Assembly: GCF_033807715.1 (NCBI RefSeq)
Contig: NC_084591.1
Span: 44,902,368 to 44,966,367, forward strand
Reading direction: 5' to 3'
DNA from: Cololabis saira
Lineage: Eukaryota; Chordata; Actinopteri; Beloniformes; Belonidae
DNA: 64,000 nt
Part shown: piece after piece, positions 10,684-22,472 of the stretch
Numbering within the stretch: position 1 is the stretch's first letter
Layout: the number at the start of each line of letters is the position of its first letter
Translations under genes and position numbers: made by a program
The notes under the pieces: generated by a model
Databases searched by the model: none
What the model was told of the DNA's origin: nothing
Seen by the model: only the letters and a program-made list of their open reading frames with translations

Positions 10684-10955
10684 TTACACTGGATGTGAAG
10701 GAGGACACGCAAATTTTACTGGTGCAAATTTCATTCAAATGATTTATTTTTTCTTTAAAACATTTTTTTCTTTTTTTTTTGTCTGATTTGTCACTGTGTC
10801 CGTCAAACACAAGAACCACATCCTCAAACTGCGGATGTGCAGATTCACTGGTTCATCAGAACAGATTGATGGAGACAGACTCAGATCAGGTTTACATTCC
10901 TAAATATTGATGAATTAATGATTTATAATATTAACTCAACCGTAATAATCATGTA

Positions 10956-11267
10956 GGTAAATAACGCACGCACGCACGCATATGAAGTTCCATGCGAGTC
11001 ATAATGCGTGCGCAGCTGTAGACTGAGCGTGTCACTCGCGCGTGCTTTGACGCCTGTGCAGCAAAGCAACGGGTAACATGTAATGTAGTTTCCCCATTGA
11101 TTTATAACGGTCACGCGTGTACGCACACGTTCATGCGTAATGACTGCTGCACACGCGTGATCACAGTACGCGTAGTGACTACGTGTAACATTTACACGTT
11201 TTTTGCGAACGCACGCATGAACGCACGCATGAAGATGATAGAACATTTTTGTGACACGTGCGTGCGT
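10956..11267. repeat. CpG-rich (ACGC)n-derived sequence
   Basis: Short acgc repeats (about 10963-10980 and 11205-11235) and many CG dinucleotides. No gene. Mirrors the acgc/acac array outside the other arm at 20780-20850. Confidence 0.55.
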
Positions 11268-11500
11268 GTGTGCAGACTACATCACGCGTAACAAGAAGCT
11301 GCGTACTACACTAACAGCGTGTGCACGTCTGTCTGTCAGTGTTAGAAGATTTCTTTTACGCGGTCACACACACGTGCGTCCGCATTCTCTGACCGCAACC
11401 GGAAGTACATTTCCTCCGTGCGCAGCAGACGCATCACTTAAGCGTGTCGTGTAGTTTCTCTGTGTTCCATTTTCATCCAGTATATGGTGCTATCGAGTCA
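11268..11500 (+). repeat. Left arm of a 9-kb-spaced inverted repeat (partner 20537-20772)
   Basis: About 233 bp (actacatcacgcgtaacaag ... tatggtgctatcgagtca) repeated nearly perfectly in inverted orientation at 20537-20772. The arms bracket the transposon island between VH5 and VH6. They may be two inverted copies of one repeat, or the ends of a large composite element. Confidence 0.8.
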
Positions 11501-11570
11501 ATAATAGGCAAAACTGTCCTTAAATGAATAAAGAAGAAAGTAAGACGGCTTCCTTTGTTGGGCCAGAAGC

Positions 11571-12008
11571 TTAGGTAGCGTGCAGTAGCACATGGCTACT
11601 TAAAGGAGCTTGAGGCCGGATTGTGGCAAGATTTATGAAAAAAATCCGTATACGTTTTAATTTTTCTAGTAATAATGTCAGATGAAGCGTTCCAAACCCA
11701 ATAGAATGAGCCCTCTAGTGTATCTCTCCGTTGCCTTGAACAGGCTGTGTGCTGCAAAATGTGCTGCAATTCGGTCCCGAATTTCCCGCGCTGGGCTGCG
11801 GATGTGACGTCACATGACGCTGCATGCGCGTTCTCCCCGTTCTCCCGTGCCGGCTTCGCTGTTGCCTGCAGTACCCCCGACGGCCGTCGTGGTGAATGGT
11901 GGCGCTAGAGAGTCTCATTTCTTAAAAGGAGCCTCAAGCTCCTTTAATATGCAGAATGACATCATTCTGCATTTTAAGTAGCCATGTGCTACTGCACGCT
12001 ACGCTATC
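11571..12008. mobile_element. MITE with about 40-bp terminal inverted repeats
   Basis: Left end tagcgtgcagtagcacatgg ... gagcttgaggc (11575-11612) recurs inverted at 11930-12008 (gcctcaagctcctttaat ... tgctactgcacgcta). The interior (CpG-rich, gtgacgtcacatgacgctg) has no coding capacity. Non-autonomous DNA transposon; superfamily not determined. Confidence 0.7.
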
Positions 12009-12775
12009 TTGTATGTTATCATAATTGTGGCATTACAGCCGTAGTTATATGTCTCTGTCAACCTGATCTCACAAAAATCCGTGAAATGCCCACGACCTCT
12101 TACCACTATTTTCCGTGGTACCAACACGGAAAGTGGTATAATTCCGTGTGAGCACCACGGATATTGTACCATGCAAAGTCAATGGGATCCGTGGTCGTGA
12201 TATATACACGGATTATGACATTATTATTATGTATATATTATTCTTTGTTATAGTGGCTAAATTATGCGTTTTTGTCGCGCAAGGTACTGTTTTTTACTGT
12301 CCGTTTTTAAAAACACGTTTTTAACGCTGTTTTAGCAGTGTTTTATTGAGGTTTTAATGGGAGCACCGCGGATATAGTACTATGCAAAGGCAATGGGTTC
12401 CGTGGTCGTGATATATATACGGATTATGACATTATTATTATTTATATATTATTCTTTGTTATAGTGGCTAAATTATGCGTTTTTGTCGCGCAAGGTACTG
12501 TTTTTTACTGTCAGTTTGTAAAAGCACGTTTTTAACGCTGTTTTAAGAAGAAACAGGCGATATTTAAAGTTTCTCCCATCCACAGGGGATTCCCTGGGCG
12601 TCCCCTCTACGTCATAGAGTGACGAGGGGGGATCCTGATCACGTGACAGATGCCCCCGAATTCATTTTTTTTTAAAATTTTTATGGCTAATAATTCAAGT
12701 CTGAATACTAGTGCTCCAACGTCATCTGTTTTGAATGGATATTTTTGGTTGCCCGAGCATAATAATTATACTACT

Positions 12776-12862
12776 ACTACTACTACAACTAATAATAATA
12801 ATAATGATAATAGTAATAATAATAATGATAATAATAATAATAATAATGATAATAATGATAAT

Positions 12863-12895
<33 letters not shown>

Positions 12896-12897
12896 AA

Positions 12898-12975
<78 letters not shown>
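12776..12975 (+). repeat. Compound trinucleotide repeat, left arm: ACT/AAT/AAG/ATG
   Basis: Successive tracts of (act), (aat) with gat interruptions, (aag) and about 25 copies of (atg). The long single-residue ORFs through it are repeat artefacts. Its inverted partner at 14541-14838 has the same order but a much longer AAG/CTT tract. Confidence 0.97.
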
Positions 12976-12976
<1 letters not shown>

Positions 12977-13022
12977 CCATCTTAACCCTAAACCGGAAGG
13001 AGGTTACCAGAACTTTTTTAAC

Positions 13023-13054
<32 letters not shown>

Positions 13055-14540
13055 ATGTTTGCATAACTTAAACACACAGAAATGTATTAGCACTATGATA
13101 TATTATAAATTTGATCATCCATTTTAACTGTCAGTTTGTAAAAACACGTTTTTAACGGTGCTTTAGCAGTGTTTTATTGAGGTTTTAATGGGAGCACCAC
13201 GGACTGTGAAGTCTGAAAGATCTGTTTTTACGTTACGCCACTGAACGCAACTCTTTCTGTCGGCGAAATAGAGCAGCAGGACAAAACGTTAATACTGCGG
13301 GTATACTGAACTAAATGCTCTTGTTTGGAAGTCACACCATATTAAAAAAAATTATAAACCACATTAACACTTCATAGAAACAAAATAGATCAAGGGATGA
13401 GGTATGAAAGATCTGTTTTGAAACGTTGCTTAATACGTTACGGCATTGAACACAACCCTTCCTGTGGGCGAGATAGGCAGCAGGACAAAACGTTAAAATA
13501 GCACTAATAAATGCATATATTGATCTTTTCCATCACATACATCTACTCACAATATAAATATACATTTTATGGTCACACTTTGTCTGTTGAAAAATGAGCG
13601 GATATATGATTTCTGAACCCTAATGTCAACCTCTTAACCCAAAACCGGAAGAACTACAATTTGTGCCAAGTTACAATACACAGCATTGTGCTACGTCATA
13701 GCTTTTGTAGTTCCAATGAATTAGCGCTTATAAAACTGTGATCACGAACTTTGCAAGCTTATTATATGTTTTTAAGGGTGGGGAGCACGCCTGTCTGGTC
13801 TGATTTTGACTTTTGTATTGGTAAGAGGGTGAAATCATGTTTTTTATAGGTTTTGACCCTATTCAGTTGCGCCCCCTATTGGACTGCTGTCGGGCATGAT
13901 AGTAGAGGTGCAGAGCTTTCCAAAACTGTTCACCTTATGTCTCTAGCATATTTTTTTGTTGAACTACAGGCCTTCAAAAGTGTCACAGGTACAAGGTTCA
14001 AAGGGCACACCTGTGGAGCAGGAATTGCCCACAAATCTCATATTGACATATGTTGCTCCTGAGGTCAAGACCTTTCCAACGATGTCTTCACTGTTGTCCT
14101 ACGACAAAGTTTGATTTTCTTGTTGATACACATCATGGATGTTTGACTTGTATATTCAGAGACCTCTTTAGGGGCCAAGCTGGAAACAATCAGTCAAAAT
14201 CTTTTAACGAGTATTTTGTGGCCAGATTTCTTTAAGATATTGATGATAGTATTATACACAGTCATACTATTCAATTTGGACCAGTTCTGAGTTTATTTTC
14301 CCCTTTAAATACTGATTGTTTCACCTTTTGAAAATTTCCCATTAACTTAACATGGCTATTTATAGACCCTTTAACCCCTTCCCCAGTCTGACAGGATGAT
14401 CCTGGATGATCAAATTTATAATATATCATAGTGCTAATACATTTCTGTGTGTTTAAGTTATGCAAACATATCTTAAAAAAAAAAAAAAAAAAAAAAAAAG
14501 TTAAAAAAGTCCCGGTAACCTCCTTCCGGTTTAGGGTTAA

Positions 14541-14545
14541 GATGG

Positions 14546-14633
<88 letters not shown>

Positions 14634-14713
14634 TTCTTCTTCTTCTTCTTCTTCTTCTTCTTCTTCTTCTTCTTCTTCTTCTTCTTCTTCTTCTTCTTCT
14701 TCTTCTTCTTCTT

Positions 14714-14746
<33 letters not shown>

Positions 14747-14838
14747 ATTATCATTATTATCATTATAATTATTATTATTATCATTATTATTATTACTATT
14801 ATCATTATTATTATTATTAGTTGTAGTAGTAGTAGTAT
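14541..14838 (-). repeat. Compound trinucleotide repeat, right arm: ATC/TTC/ATT/AGT
   Basis: About 30 (atc), about 35 (ttc), then (att) with interruptions and (agt), in inverted orientation relative to 12776-12975. The CTT tract here is several times longer than the AAG tract in the left arm. The arms have therefore diverged in repeat length since the element formed. Confidence 0.97.
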
Positions 14839-16077
14839 AATTATTATGCTCGGGCAACCAAAAATATCCATTCAAAACAGATGATGTTGGAGCACTAGTA
14901 TTCAGACTTGAATTATTAGCCATAAAAATTAAAAAAAAAATGAATTCGGGGGCATCTGTCACGTGATCAGGATCCCCCCTCGTCACTCTATGACGTAGAG
15001 GGGACGCCCAGGGAATCCCCTGTGGTTGACGAAATGGGAGAAACTTTAAATATCGCCTGTTTCTTCTTAAAACAGCGTTAAAAACGTGCTTTTACAAACT
15101 GACAGTAAAAAACAGTACCTTGTGCGACAAAAACGCATAATTTAGCCACTATAACAAAGAATAATATATAAATAATAATAATGTCATAATCCGTGTATAT
15201 ATCACGAACACGGAACCCATTGCCTTTGCATAGTACTATATCCGCGGTGCTCCCATTAAAACCTCAATAAAACACTGCTAAAACAGTGTTAAAAACGTGT
15301 TTTTAAAAACGGACAGTAAAAAACAGTACCTTGCGCGACAAAAACGCATAATTTAGCCACTATAACAAAGAATAATATATAAATAATAATAATGTCATAA
15401 TCCGTGTATATATCACGACCACGCATCCCATTGAATTTGCATAGTACTATATCCGTGGTGCTCCCATTAAAACCTCAATAAAACACTGCAAAAACAGCGT
15501 TAAAAACGTGTTTTTACAAACTGACAGTAACAAACAGTACCTTGCGCGACAAAAACGCATAATTTAGCCACTATAACAAAGAATAATATATAAATAATAA
15601 TAATGTCATAATCCGTGTATATATCACGACCACGCATCCCATTGACTTTGCATGGTACAATATCCGTGGTGCACACACGGAATTATACCACTTTCCGTGT
15701 TGGGATCACGGAAAATAGTGGTAAGAGGTCGTGGGCATTTCACGGATTTTTGTGAGATCAGGTTGGTCTCTGTGTAGGTATGTCTTTTGATTTTTTTATT
15801 TTTATTGTAATATATGCACAGGAAAATGTTACATCACTGTAGGACAAAATGTAGATACACAAATATAGAATATTTCACATTTCAAATTTACATATCCATG
15901 AAAAACAATAAAGTAAAAGAACAAAAAATAAAAATAAAGAAGCTCGACATACAAGATTTATATTAAATTGTATTCTTCACACAGTCTTCTAGTTTTGCTG
16001 GCTTTAGGATTCATACTTTCTTTCAAAGATTTTAAATAGGATGAAAAAAGTGCTTTGAATACTATAAAATTCGGGCA

Positions 16078-17268
16078 TTAGTGTGCAAATTTGGTAGAAT
16101 GAATATGAAATTTAGCAAATAGTATTAGAAGGTTGATAACATATAATTTATCTGAACTTATTTCCTCATTTTGTGACGGACCAAATAAAACATGTTGGAT
16201 GTTCAGTTTACAAGAATAGTCAATTTTGTTATTTATGAAATTATTTAGATCAATCCAAAAGACATGAGAGTAGGTACAATACCAAAATAAATGACATATG
16301 GTTTCCTCCATACTGCTACAAAAGGAACAGAGTATATCAATATTAATCTTGTATTTTACAAGAAGGGTCTTGACTGGATAACATCTGTGAAGTATTTTAA
16401 ATGTAACTTCTCGTACCTTATTTGTGATACAAAACTTCCTTGATAACATCCAAGCGTTCTTCCAATCTATGTCATTATAAATACCATTCCAGTAGAAAAC
16501 AGCTGCAGGCTTAGAAACAAAGTCTCTTTGAATAATGTTCCTAATGCATTGATTAGTGGCTTTATCACTTAATAGAGAACACAGGTTACCAATATATATG
16601 TCATCAGGAGTAAACACTGGAATAGTACAATTTTTACCTTTAGGAGCAGATAACAATAACCTTCTTACCCCTTCTGGTATTGCATCAGATACAATAGAAT
16701 ACTCTCTTGGTGTAACAGGGAAACTATGTGCAGAAAGAAACTCTTCATAAGTGAACAGCTGACCATTTTCGTTTAGTAATTGACTAACGAGTAAGATTTT
16801 ATTATCAACCCATCTCTTCATATACAAGGATTTGTTCTTAAATCTAATGTCTTGATTGTTCCAAATGAAATATTTATGGGGAGAAAAATTGTGCGAGTAC
16901 ATCATTGACCAGGATAACAAAAGCTGACTATGGAAGTTGGACAGTTTTATTGGTAATTTAGAGATATTGTTATTGCACCGTAGGAGAAAATGCATTACTC
17001 CAAGTGAGTTAAACACATGGGCAGTAATAAAGTTCCAGATTGAGTTGGGATTTTTAAAGAAAAGTTTGATCCATTTGACTTTAAAAGAGAAGTTTAAGGA
17101 GGTGAAGTCTAGAGAATGAATTCCACCAGAACATAGCTTATTTATCATGACATTTTTCTTAATATAATGTATTCTTTTTTTCCAAATAAATTCAAATAAT
17201 ATTCTGTCAATTTTAGTGCAACTTTCTTTGAGAAACCTAGTGTTTACACTCAGGAGAAGCTGCGACAC
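16078..17268 (-). pseudogene. C-terminal part of an L1/Tx1-like LINE ORF2, 5' truncated
   Basis: A 396-codon open frame. It lacks endonuclease and RT catalytic motifs but matches the region after RT in fish L1/Tx1-type ORF2 proteins. It opens with LFEFIWKKRIHYIKKNVMIN, followed by a GGIHSLDFTSLNFSFKVKWI block and a late Cys-rich motif CSFCSSMEETICHLFWYC (a zinc-binding zf-RVT-like C-x2-C...H...C pattern). It ends at 16078, with A/T-rich sequence below. 5' truncation is typical of LINE insertion. Still open, so relatively young, but not autonomous. Confidence 0.72.
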
Positions 17269-17639
17269 TGTCAGCAGCTGTCACAGCTGAAGTTTGTAAA
17301 GAATTATGACAGTCAACTGAATGTATTTTATACACTAGACATTTTAAGTTATTTTATTATTTAATATTTATTTAATATCTTTTTTAATATCTTATTATTT
17401 TTGTTAATTTACTGTGTCCCCTTTGTGCAGCATATTTACAGCTGTGTAAGTTGGATGTTTGTAGCTTTAAAAACAGAAAATAATCAATACATTTACACAA
17501 TCAGTGAGAAAAAACAAATAACTCCGGTAGTTTATTAGCAAAACTTTAATAGTCAAGTAAATCATTAATGGCTGATATTCAATTCATAGTCACAGCTCCA
17601 AATCACTGATGACAAAATAAAAAAATGTCAAGACTTGAT

Positions 17640-18622
17640 GTTATAATTCAGAACCCTTATTTCTTAGATTTTCGGAACAACACTTTTGCTAAGGTTTGTG
17701 AGACTAGCACACACAATAACTCCATCTCCCTATAACACGTTCGCCATGTACAGTATCCTGACACGTGACAGTTGTCTTGATGTGTCGACCTCCTGTGCAG
17801 AAAGTTGCCATTTGCCTTTGGTGAAAGCTGGAATGCGAAGGGTGGCACCATGAGCTGCAAGTTCTTCGGCGATAAGAAATCCCCTATCTGCCAAAATCTC
17901 ATCATTAAATTCCAAAAGATCATAAAACCCTGATTCTTTTGTTATCCTCTTGTCAGAAACCCGCCCACCCCAACCCTTTGAGAGAAATGAAATAGCCCCA
18001 GCTGGAGTGATGCCAATCAAATATTTCAAGGTGTTATTGTGTTTATAGTTTGACCACGACTGGGACCTGGAGGTCATATGACTGGGTCTATTAATGAAAA
18101 TCTCGGTGCAATCTATTATACAGCGGCATCTCTTAAATTTTTGCTTGAACATTTTAGGCATATTTCTTAATGCAGCTTCCTTACTTGGCCATTTAATAAG
18201 TGGCTTGAGTATTATGGCCAGAGCTGGTATCTGACAAATTTTAGACAAGGTAGCTGTCGTAATCTTAAACCTGTAGGCTAAATCAGTGTTAGTTAGGCCC
18301 AACCTTAATTTCATTAACACTATCAAAAGATGATCCTGTAGAGAGAGCTTCTTGCTGAATATTTTTACACTTCCTGCAATTTTGGTGCACAACCAGTCAA
18401 AGAGCACAGATGTTATTCCAGTGATAAACAACAGTTGTACCATGTTGCACTTAATATTTGAGTATGAAAATGTAGACTTCTTCAGCTCCTCTTTAAGTCT
18501 CTCATTTTCATCTCGCAGCTGTTGATACTTTTCCTGCAGGTTGACGTGGTCACTCTTCAGCTCGGTGTACCTCAGGTTCAGGTCATTGTATTCTGTCCTC
18601 GTGACTGGGATGTCCTCTTCAG
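17640..18622 (-). pseudogene. THAP-associated DDE (Tnp_4-like) transposase, catalytic exon, frameshifted
   Basis: Main exon of a THAP-type DNA transposase. From the acceptor at 18622: a coiled coil (LNLRYTELKSDHVNLQEKYQ onward), a helix-turn-helix-like region (LSLQDHLLIVLMKLRLGLTN), first catalytic Asp in IIDCTEIFINRPS, an SKGWGGRVSDKRITKESGFY block, second Asp in ILADRGFLIAEEL, then PAFTKGKWQLSAQEV. Near 17742 the frame shifts by one base: the main frame ends in a stop, while the neighbouring frame continues GERVIGRWS, which would carry the third catalytic Glu. Upstream exons lie at 18864-20026. Because of the frameshift and the exon-1 damage I call it a pseudogene. Superfamily (ISL2EU/IS4EU-type) is inferred from domain order. 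Confidence 0.72.
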
Positions 18623-18863
18623 CTTTAGCAGAAAAGAAAACAGTTGATAATTGAAGACGATAGGACAGGGACAAGGAGATTTTATTTGTCACATACATAG
18701 ACCTGAGATTAATTGCAACTGTGTTAGTCTACACTGTGCATAAATATGGGTTGTAAAGAAAAGAATGGATTTGGAGATCAGCATAGGGGGAGAATACTCA
18801 ACATGGTTGAACCATTATACAATGCAATGAGACTTGAAATGACACAACAGTGGCTACACTTAC

Positions 18864-18971
18864 TAGGACTGTGATCCATGCTGGTGATTCCTCTGGAGCT
18901 CCAGGAGCAGGAGCAGGTTGATTTGGTGGAGCAACCAGAAGTCTTTCACTCCATTTCTTTTTTCTTTGGTA
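18864..18971 (-). pseudogene. THAP-transposase middle exon
   Basis: Acceptor AAG before 18971 and donor GTAAGTG after 18864. Reads YQRKKKWSERLLVAPPNQPA then a Pro-rich linker APAPGAPEESPAW. This basic/Pro-rich linker between THAP and DDE domains fits the exons on either side. Confidence 0.6.
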
Positions 18972-19161
18972 CCTTCACATAAAAAAACTCAAATGAACAA
19001 AAATACTGATCTCAAGCTGTAATACAATACATTCCCATCTTAATTATCGGTTATGGTTTGCTTAATACCAAAATAAGTAAGCCCTTAATATTCATGAGTT
19101 AATCATGTCATTAGGTTAAGCTAAAAACACAAACAGCTAGGTCTTATTTATTGTATTTTAC

Positions 19162-19252
19162 CTTTTGATCTTTGCATCGGGGTTTTGGTTTTGTTTAGTG
19201 TATGAAAAAATAGAGGGCACAAAATCAGGACTCTGGTCCAGTGACATCTCAC
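19162..19252 (-). pseudogene. THAP-transposase linker exon
   Basis: Bounded by a TTTTACAG acceptor and a GTAAAA donor. Reads GEMSLDQSPDFVPSIFSYTK then QNQNPDAKIK. The 'DFVPSIFSYTK' stretch is typical just after the THAP domain in these transposases. Confidence 0.6.
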
Positions 19253-19611
19253 CTGTAAAAAGAAAGATAAACATTAGCCAAATAACACCAGATAAATAAC
19301 CACTTTTCAAGTTTCTTAAGTGTTCTGAGATGCTCAAATCAGAGAAAAGACAACCAGGGCAAACATCCTAAACAACAATGATGCTAGAGCGTTACAGCTG
19401 TTAAGTTAGTGGAGCTGCTGTACACCACACTGTTAAGTTAGTGGAGCTGCTGTACACCACACTGAAGCTCTCAGCTGTATGAGTTAGTACTAGCACCAGT
19501 AGTAAACTTACAGTCTATGGGAGCAAACACTTACAATACACTTACTCTACTTGCAGTTACTCAATTAAAGGCATTCAAGTAAAGCTAAACCAGATAGCCA
19601 CGATAACTCAC

Positions 19612-20026
19612 CAGATATGAAATGAGCACTGCAAAAGCGGGCATTCTAGATCAGGGGTAGGCAATTCCGGTCCTCGAGGGCCGGTGTCCTGCTTGTCTTA
19701 GATGTTACCCTGCTTCAGCACACCGTGATAAAAGTACCTGTGTCATTAACAGAATTGTGCAGCCCTGGATGACAAGCTGATGACGATGATTAATTAGAAT
19801 CAGGTGTGTTAAAGCAGGGAAACATCTAAAACATGCAGGACACCGGCCCTCGAGGACCGGAATTGCCTACCCCTGTTCTAGATGATCCTCGGTCCAGTCG
19901 GTTCTTTATTTTTCTCAGGCTCCTACGGTGCTTTGGAAATGGCCTGTTTCCTCTGGGAATTGCAAAAAATGTATGTTCCTCAGGATTTCGATTTGTACAC
20001 CCGTACACACAACAGCTGGTGGGCAT
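19612..20026 (-). pseudogene. THAP-domain first exon interrupted by a hAT MITE
   Basis: Starts MPTSCCVYGCTNRN (THAP C2CH zinc-finger cysteines C-x4-C), continues FFAIPRG, then loses frame. Neighbouring frames hold RTDWTEDHLE and ARFCSAHFISG, the expected centre and CxxH end of a THAP domain, before a GTGAGT donor at 19612. A 224-bp MITE (19652-19875) with 8-bp TSDs sits between these two blocks. Frameshifts also exist outside the insertion, so the gene had probably begun to decay independently. Confidence 0.72.
19644..19883. mobile_element. hAT-type MITE (CAGGGG termini) with 8-bp TSD TTCTAGAT
   Basis: Element 19652-19875 with near-perfect inverted ends (caggggtaggcaattccggt ... accggaattgcctacccctg), flanked by identical TTCTAGAT (19644-19651, 19876-19883). 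224 bp, non-coding. The same family is at 42333-42561; diverged relatives are at about 25390-25700. Confidence 0.88.
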
Positions 20027-20536
20027 GTTGTTCTTCTATAACGTTACTGCAACTCCAAAAACGCAACTTAAGAAACAAATCTTCCCTCGCTCTAGTCAAA
20101 CTCATACAACTTCTTCCGCTTCTTCCGCCGCAGCGATTCGCGCGCATCCTGTGATGACGTAGGCTGGAAAGGGTTATGTTTAGTTTGTCAGCTATTACGG
20201 AGATTTTTCCAGGCTTCCTGTGCTGAGCTGTTATGTTATTTGTGTTATTTTATGTAACTGTTTGCTGATGTTCTTTCAATAAAAAACGTAGATTTTAAAG
20301 TGATGAATTAAATTTGGAAATCCGCAATTTTAAGCCTTGCGATTGGCTGTCCGGAGGACCAGCTGCCCGGAAGTATCTTCATCACTGTCACCATCTATTT
20401 TAATGACATCTTTGACATTTCTCAACACAGAAACACTAAAGTGTAACCCAGCAGTACGATAGATTAATGCTAAGGCTATCAATTTGAAATATTTCTTCTT
20501 AGATTCTGAGAAATACATTATTCTTTTGTCAGTTTT

Positions 20537-20772
20537 TGACTCGATAGCACCATATACTGGATGAAAATGGAACACAGAGAAACTACACGACACGCTTAAG
20601 TGATGCGTCTGCTGCGCACGGAGGAAATGTACTTCCGGTTGCGAACAGTCAGAGAATGCGGACGCACGTGTGTGTGACCGCGTAAAAGAAATCTTCTAAC
20701 ACTGACAGACAGACGTGCACACGCTGTTAGTGTAGTACGCAGCTTCTTGTTACGCGTGATGTAGTCTGCGTA
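20537..20772 (-). repeat. Right arm of the 9-kb-spaced inverted repeat (partner 11268-11500)
   Basis: Inverse of the 11268-11500 sequence with few differences (a short change at 20642-20650). Followed outward by an (acgc)n/(ac)n array at 20780-20850. Confidence 0.8.
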
Positions 20773-20779
20773 CGTAACA

Positions 20780-20780
20780 A

Positions 20781-20850
<70 letters not shown>
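20780..20850. repeat. (ACGC)n to (AC)n microsatellite
   Basis: About nine acgc units passing directly into about sixteen ac units. Confidence 0.95.
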
Positions 20851-20853
<3 letters not shown>

Positions 20854-20921
20854 GCACTTTTTCTTTCTTTTTTTGTCTCACGCTTCAGTGCCTCTCACAC
20901 AGAAAAACAATGTTTTTGTTC

Positions 20922-20959
20922 AGTTTTTGTTCGGTGTTGCTGGATATCGTCTCACTGTG
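20922..20959 (-). promoter_or_regulatory. VH6 recombination signal (heptamer, 22-bp spacer, nonamer)
   Basis: Minus strand: heptamer CACAGTG (20953-20959), 22-bp spacer, nonamer ACAAAAACT (20922-20930). A second nonamer-like ACAAAAACA lies just beyond (about 20910-20918). Confidence 0.92.
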
Positions 20960-21376
20960 GCTCTCGTGCACAAAAATAAACTGCAGAGTCCCCCTGTTTG
21001 AGACTCTTTATGAGCAAATACACAACATTTTGTGACGTGTCTTTGGTGATAGAAAATTGGCCTTGGAGGCTTTGAGCAAATATGGTTCCAGTTCCACTAT
21101 CAATACGGCCAATCCATTCCAGCCCTTTCCCTGGTTTCTGACGGATCCAGTGCAGCCAAGCAAGAGAAAGTCCTTGTACTTGACAGGACAGAGAGACTGG
21201 TTCTCCTGCTCTGTGGACCACTGGCTCTGAGGAGGTGAGGGTCTGACCTCCAGCAGCTGCAAGACACACAGAGGTCAGAGGACAGAAGAAAATCCTCCTT
21301 TTCTTTTCCCAGCTGGATACAAACTTCACTCACCTGCAATGAGAGCCAAGAGGAGGAAACTTTGTACCAGTGTCAT
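20960..21376 (-). CDS. Immunoglobulin heavy variable segment VH6
   Basis: Germline VH segment, fourth family. Leader exon 21334-21376 (43 bp; MTLVQSFLLLALIAG; phase-1 GTGAGT donor). V exon 20960-21256 starts AGGQTLTSSEPVVHRAGE and has [32 protein letters not shown]3 QFSITKDTSQNVVYLLIK and AVYFCARE. No stop or frameshift. Closest relative in the window is the broken VH2. It lies just outside the right arm of the inverted repeat that bounds the transposon island. Confidence 0.92.
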
Positions 21377-21466
21377 GGTGACAACTGAGACTGCAGCTGT
21401 AAATGCTGAGCTATATACATGACATATAATATATAACACAGAGACAGGAAGGGGTGGAGACTACGG

Positions 21467-21474
21467 ATTTACAT
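21467..21474 (-). promoter_or_regulatory. Octamer-like promoter element of VH6 (ATGTAAAT)
   Basis: Minus-strand ATGTAAAT 91 bp upstream of the VH6 ATG, with an AT-rich TATA-like stretch (21420-21440) between. Confidence 0.6.
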
Positions 21475-21808
21475 GTTCAGTTTTTCAGGAGTTCTGAGAT
21501 ACGGTGCTGAAAGACAGGATCATAAATACATACATTTAAATAATAACAACAACAACAATAATTCAGAATTAAAACAATGTCCGAACATTAACCAGTTTAA
21601 AAACAAATATAAAAACATGATTTTCACCAGGTACAAAGAGGAAGGGGTTTAGCGGCTTTTAGCGGCCTGCAGATAACACTATTGGGTGAAGGGGTGGATT
21701 TGCTCACCGTATATATTTATGTACCGAAATGGGCAGCTAATTATATGTGTATGTATGCATGTGTATATCTATGTGTATATCTATGTGTATGTGTATGTAT
21801 ATCTATGT

Positions 21809-21920
<112 letters not shown>

Positions 21921-22049
21921 ATGTATGGGTGTATGTATGTATGTATCTATGGGTGTATGTGTATGTATATGTATATGTATATATATGTGTATGTGTGTGA
22001 ATATGTATGTGTATATGTGTGTATGTAGATATATATAGATATAGAGCAG

Positions 22050-22472
22050 ATGTCATGGTCACAGTTCATGGGTTTTTTTGCTGTGTTACTGACTCTCCTG
22101 TCGTCTGGATCCTGCCACCCTCATCAGCCTCATTCCCTTCACCTGTGCTTCCCCGGCCCAGCTCCACACCTGGTTTCCCTCATCAGTTTTCCCTTCATAA
22201 ACCGACCCATTTCCTCATACCAGTTGCCAGATTGTCGTGTGTTTTTGCCTCGCTTTCCTGCCTTCATGTCCTGTTCTGTTTCTGCCTGCCTGCGACCCTG
22301 CCTGATTCCTGGTTTATGGATTTTTGCCTGCCCGTTTTGGTTTTGTTTGCCTGATCTGCCTGACTATCCGGTTTGACCCCTGCCTGCCTTTGACAAAGAT
22401 TAAAGCCTCTTGGACTCTGATCTGCCTGGTGTTGTGCTTTGGGTTCTCTGTCCTGTCTGAGCCGTGACAGCA
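22050..22472. repeat. Non-coding dispersed repeat with CTGCCTG-rich, LTR-like text
   Basis: Pyrimidine-rich sequence with repeated cctgcctg motifs, ending ctgtctgagccgtgacag. No real ORF. Resembles LTR-type or related interspersed repeats in fish; class not determined. Confidence 0.4.

Larger units (their letters stand above)
12051..15773. mobile_element. Complete hAT-like foldback element with 8-bp target duplications
   Basis: Element 12059-15765 starts CAACCTGATCTCACAAAAAT and ends with its inverse (ttttgtgagatcaggttg). It is flanked by the perfect 8-bp direct repeat GTCTCTGT (12051-12058 and 15766-15773), the target-site size of the hAT superfamily. Most of the element is one large inverted repeat: about 12059-13125 pairs with about 14400-15765. 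Each arm carries tandem copies of a block built around tagccactataacaaagaat (two in the left arm, three in the right) and a trinucleotide tract. The loop (13126-14399) contains a degenerate duplication (13205-13290 and 13400-13490, each with caggacaaaacgtt). No transposase ORF is seen, so it must have been mobilised in trans. Confidence 0.85.

Noticed and set aside
10780..10830. CACTGTG near a T-rich tract, possible extra VH signal
   Set aside because: No nonamer at 22-23 bp and no V coding sequence above it.
12650..13064. ORFs of poly-Met, poly-Ser, poly-Asn over the trinucleotide repeat (also 14431-14986)
   Set aside because: Direct translation of simple repeats; both strands open.
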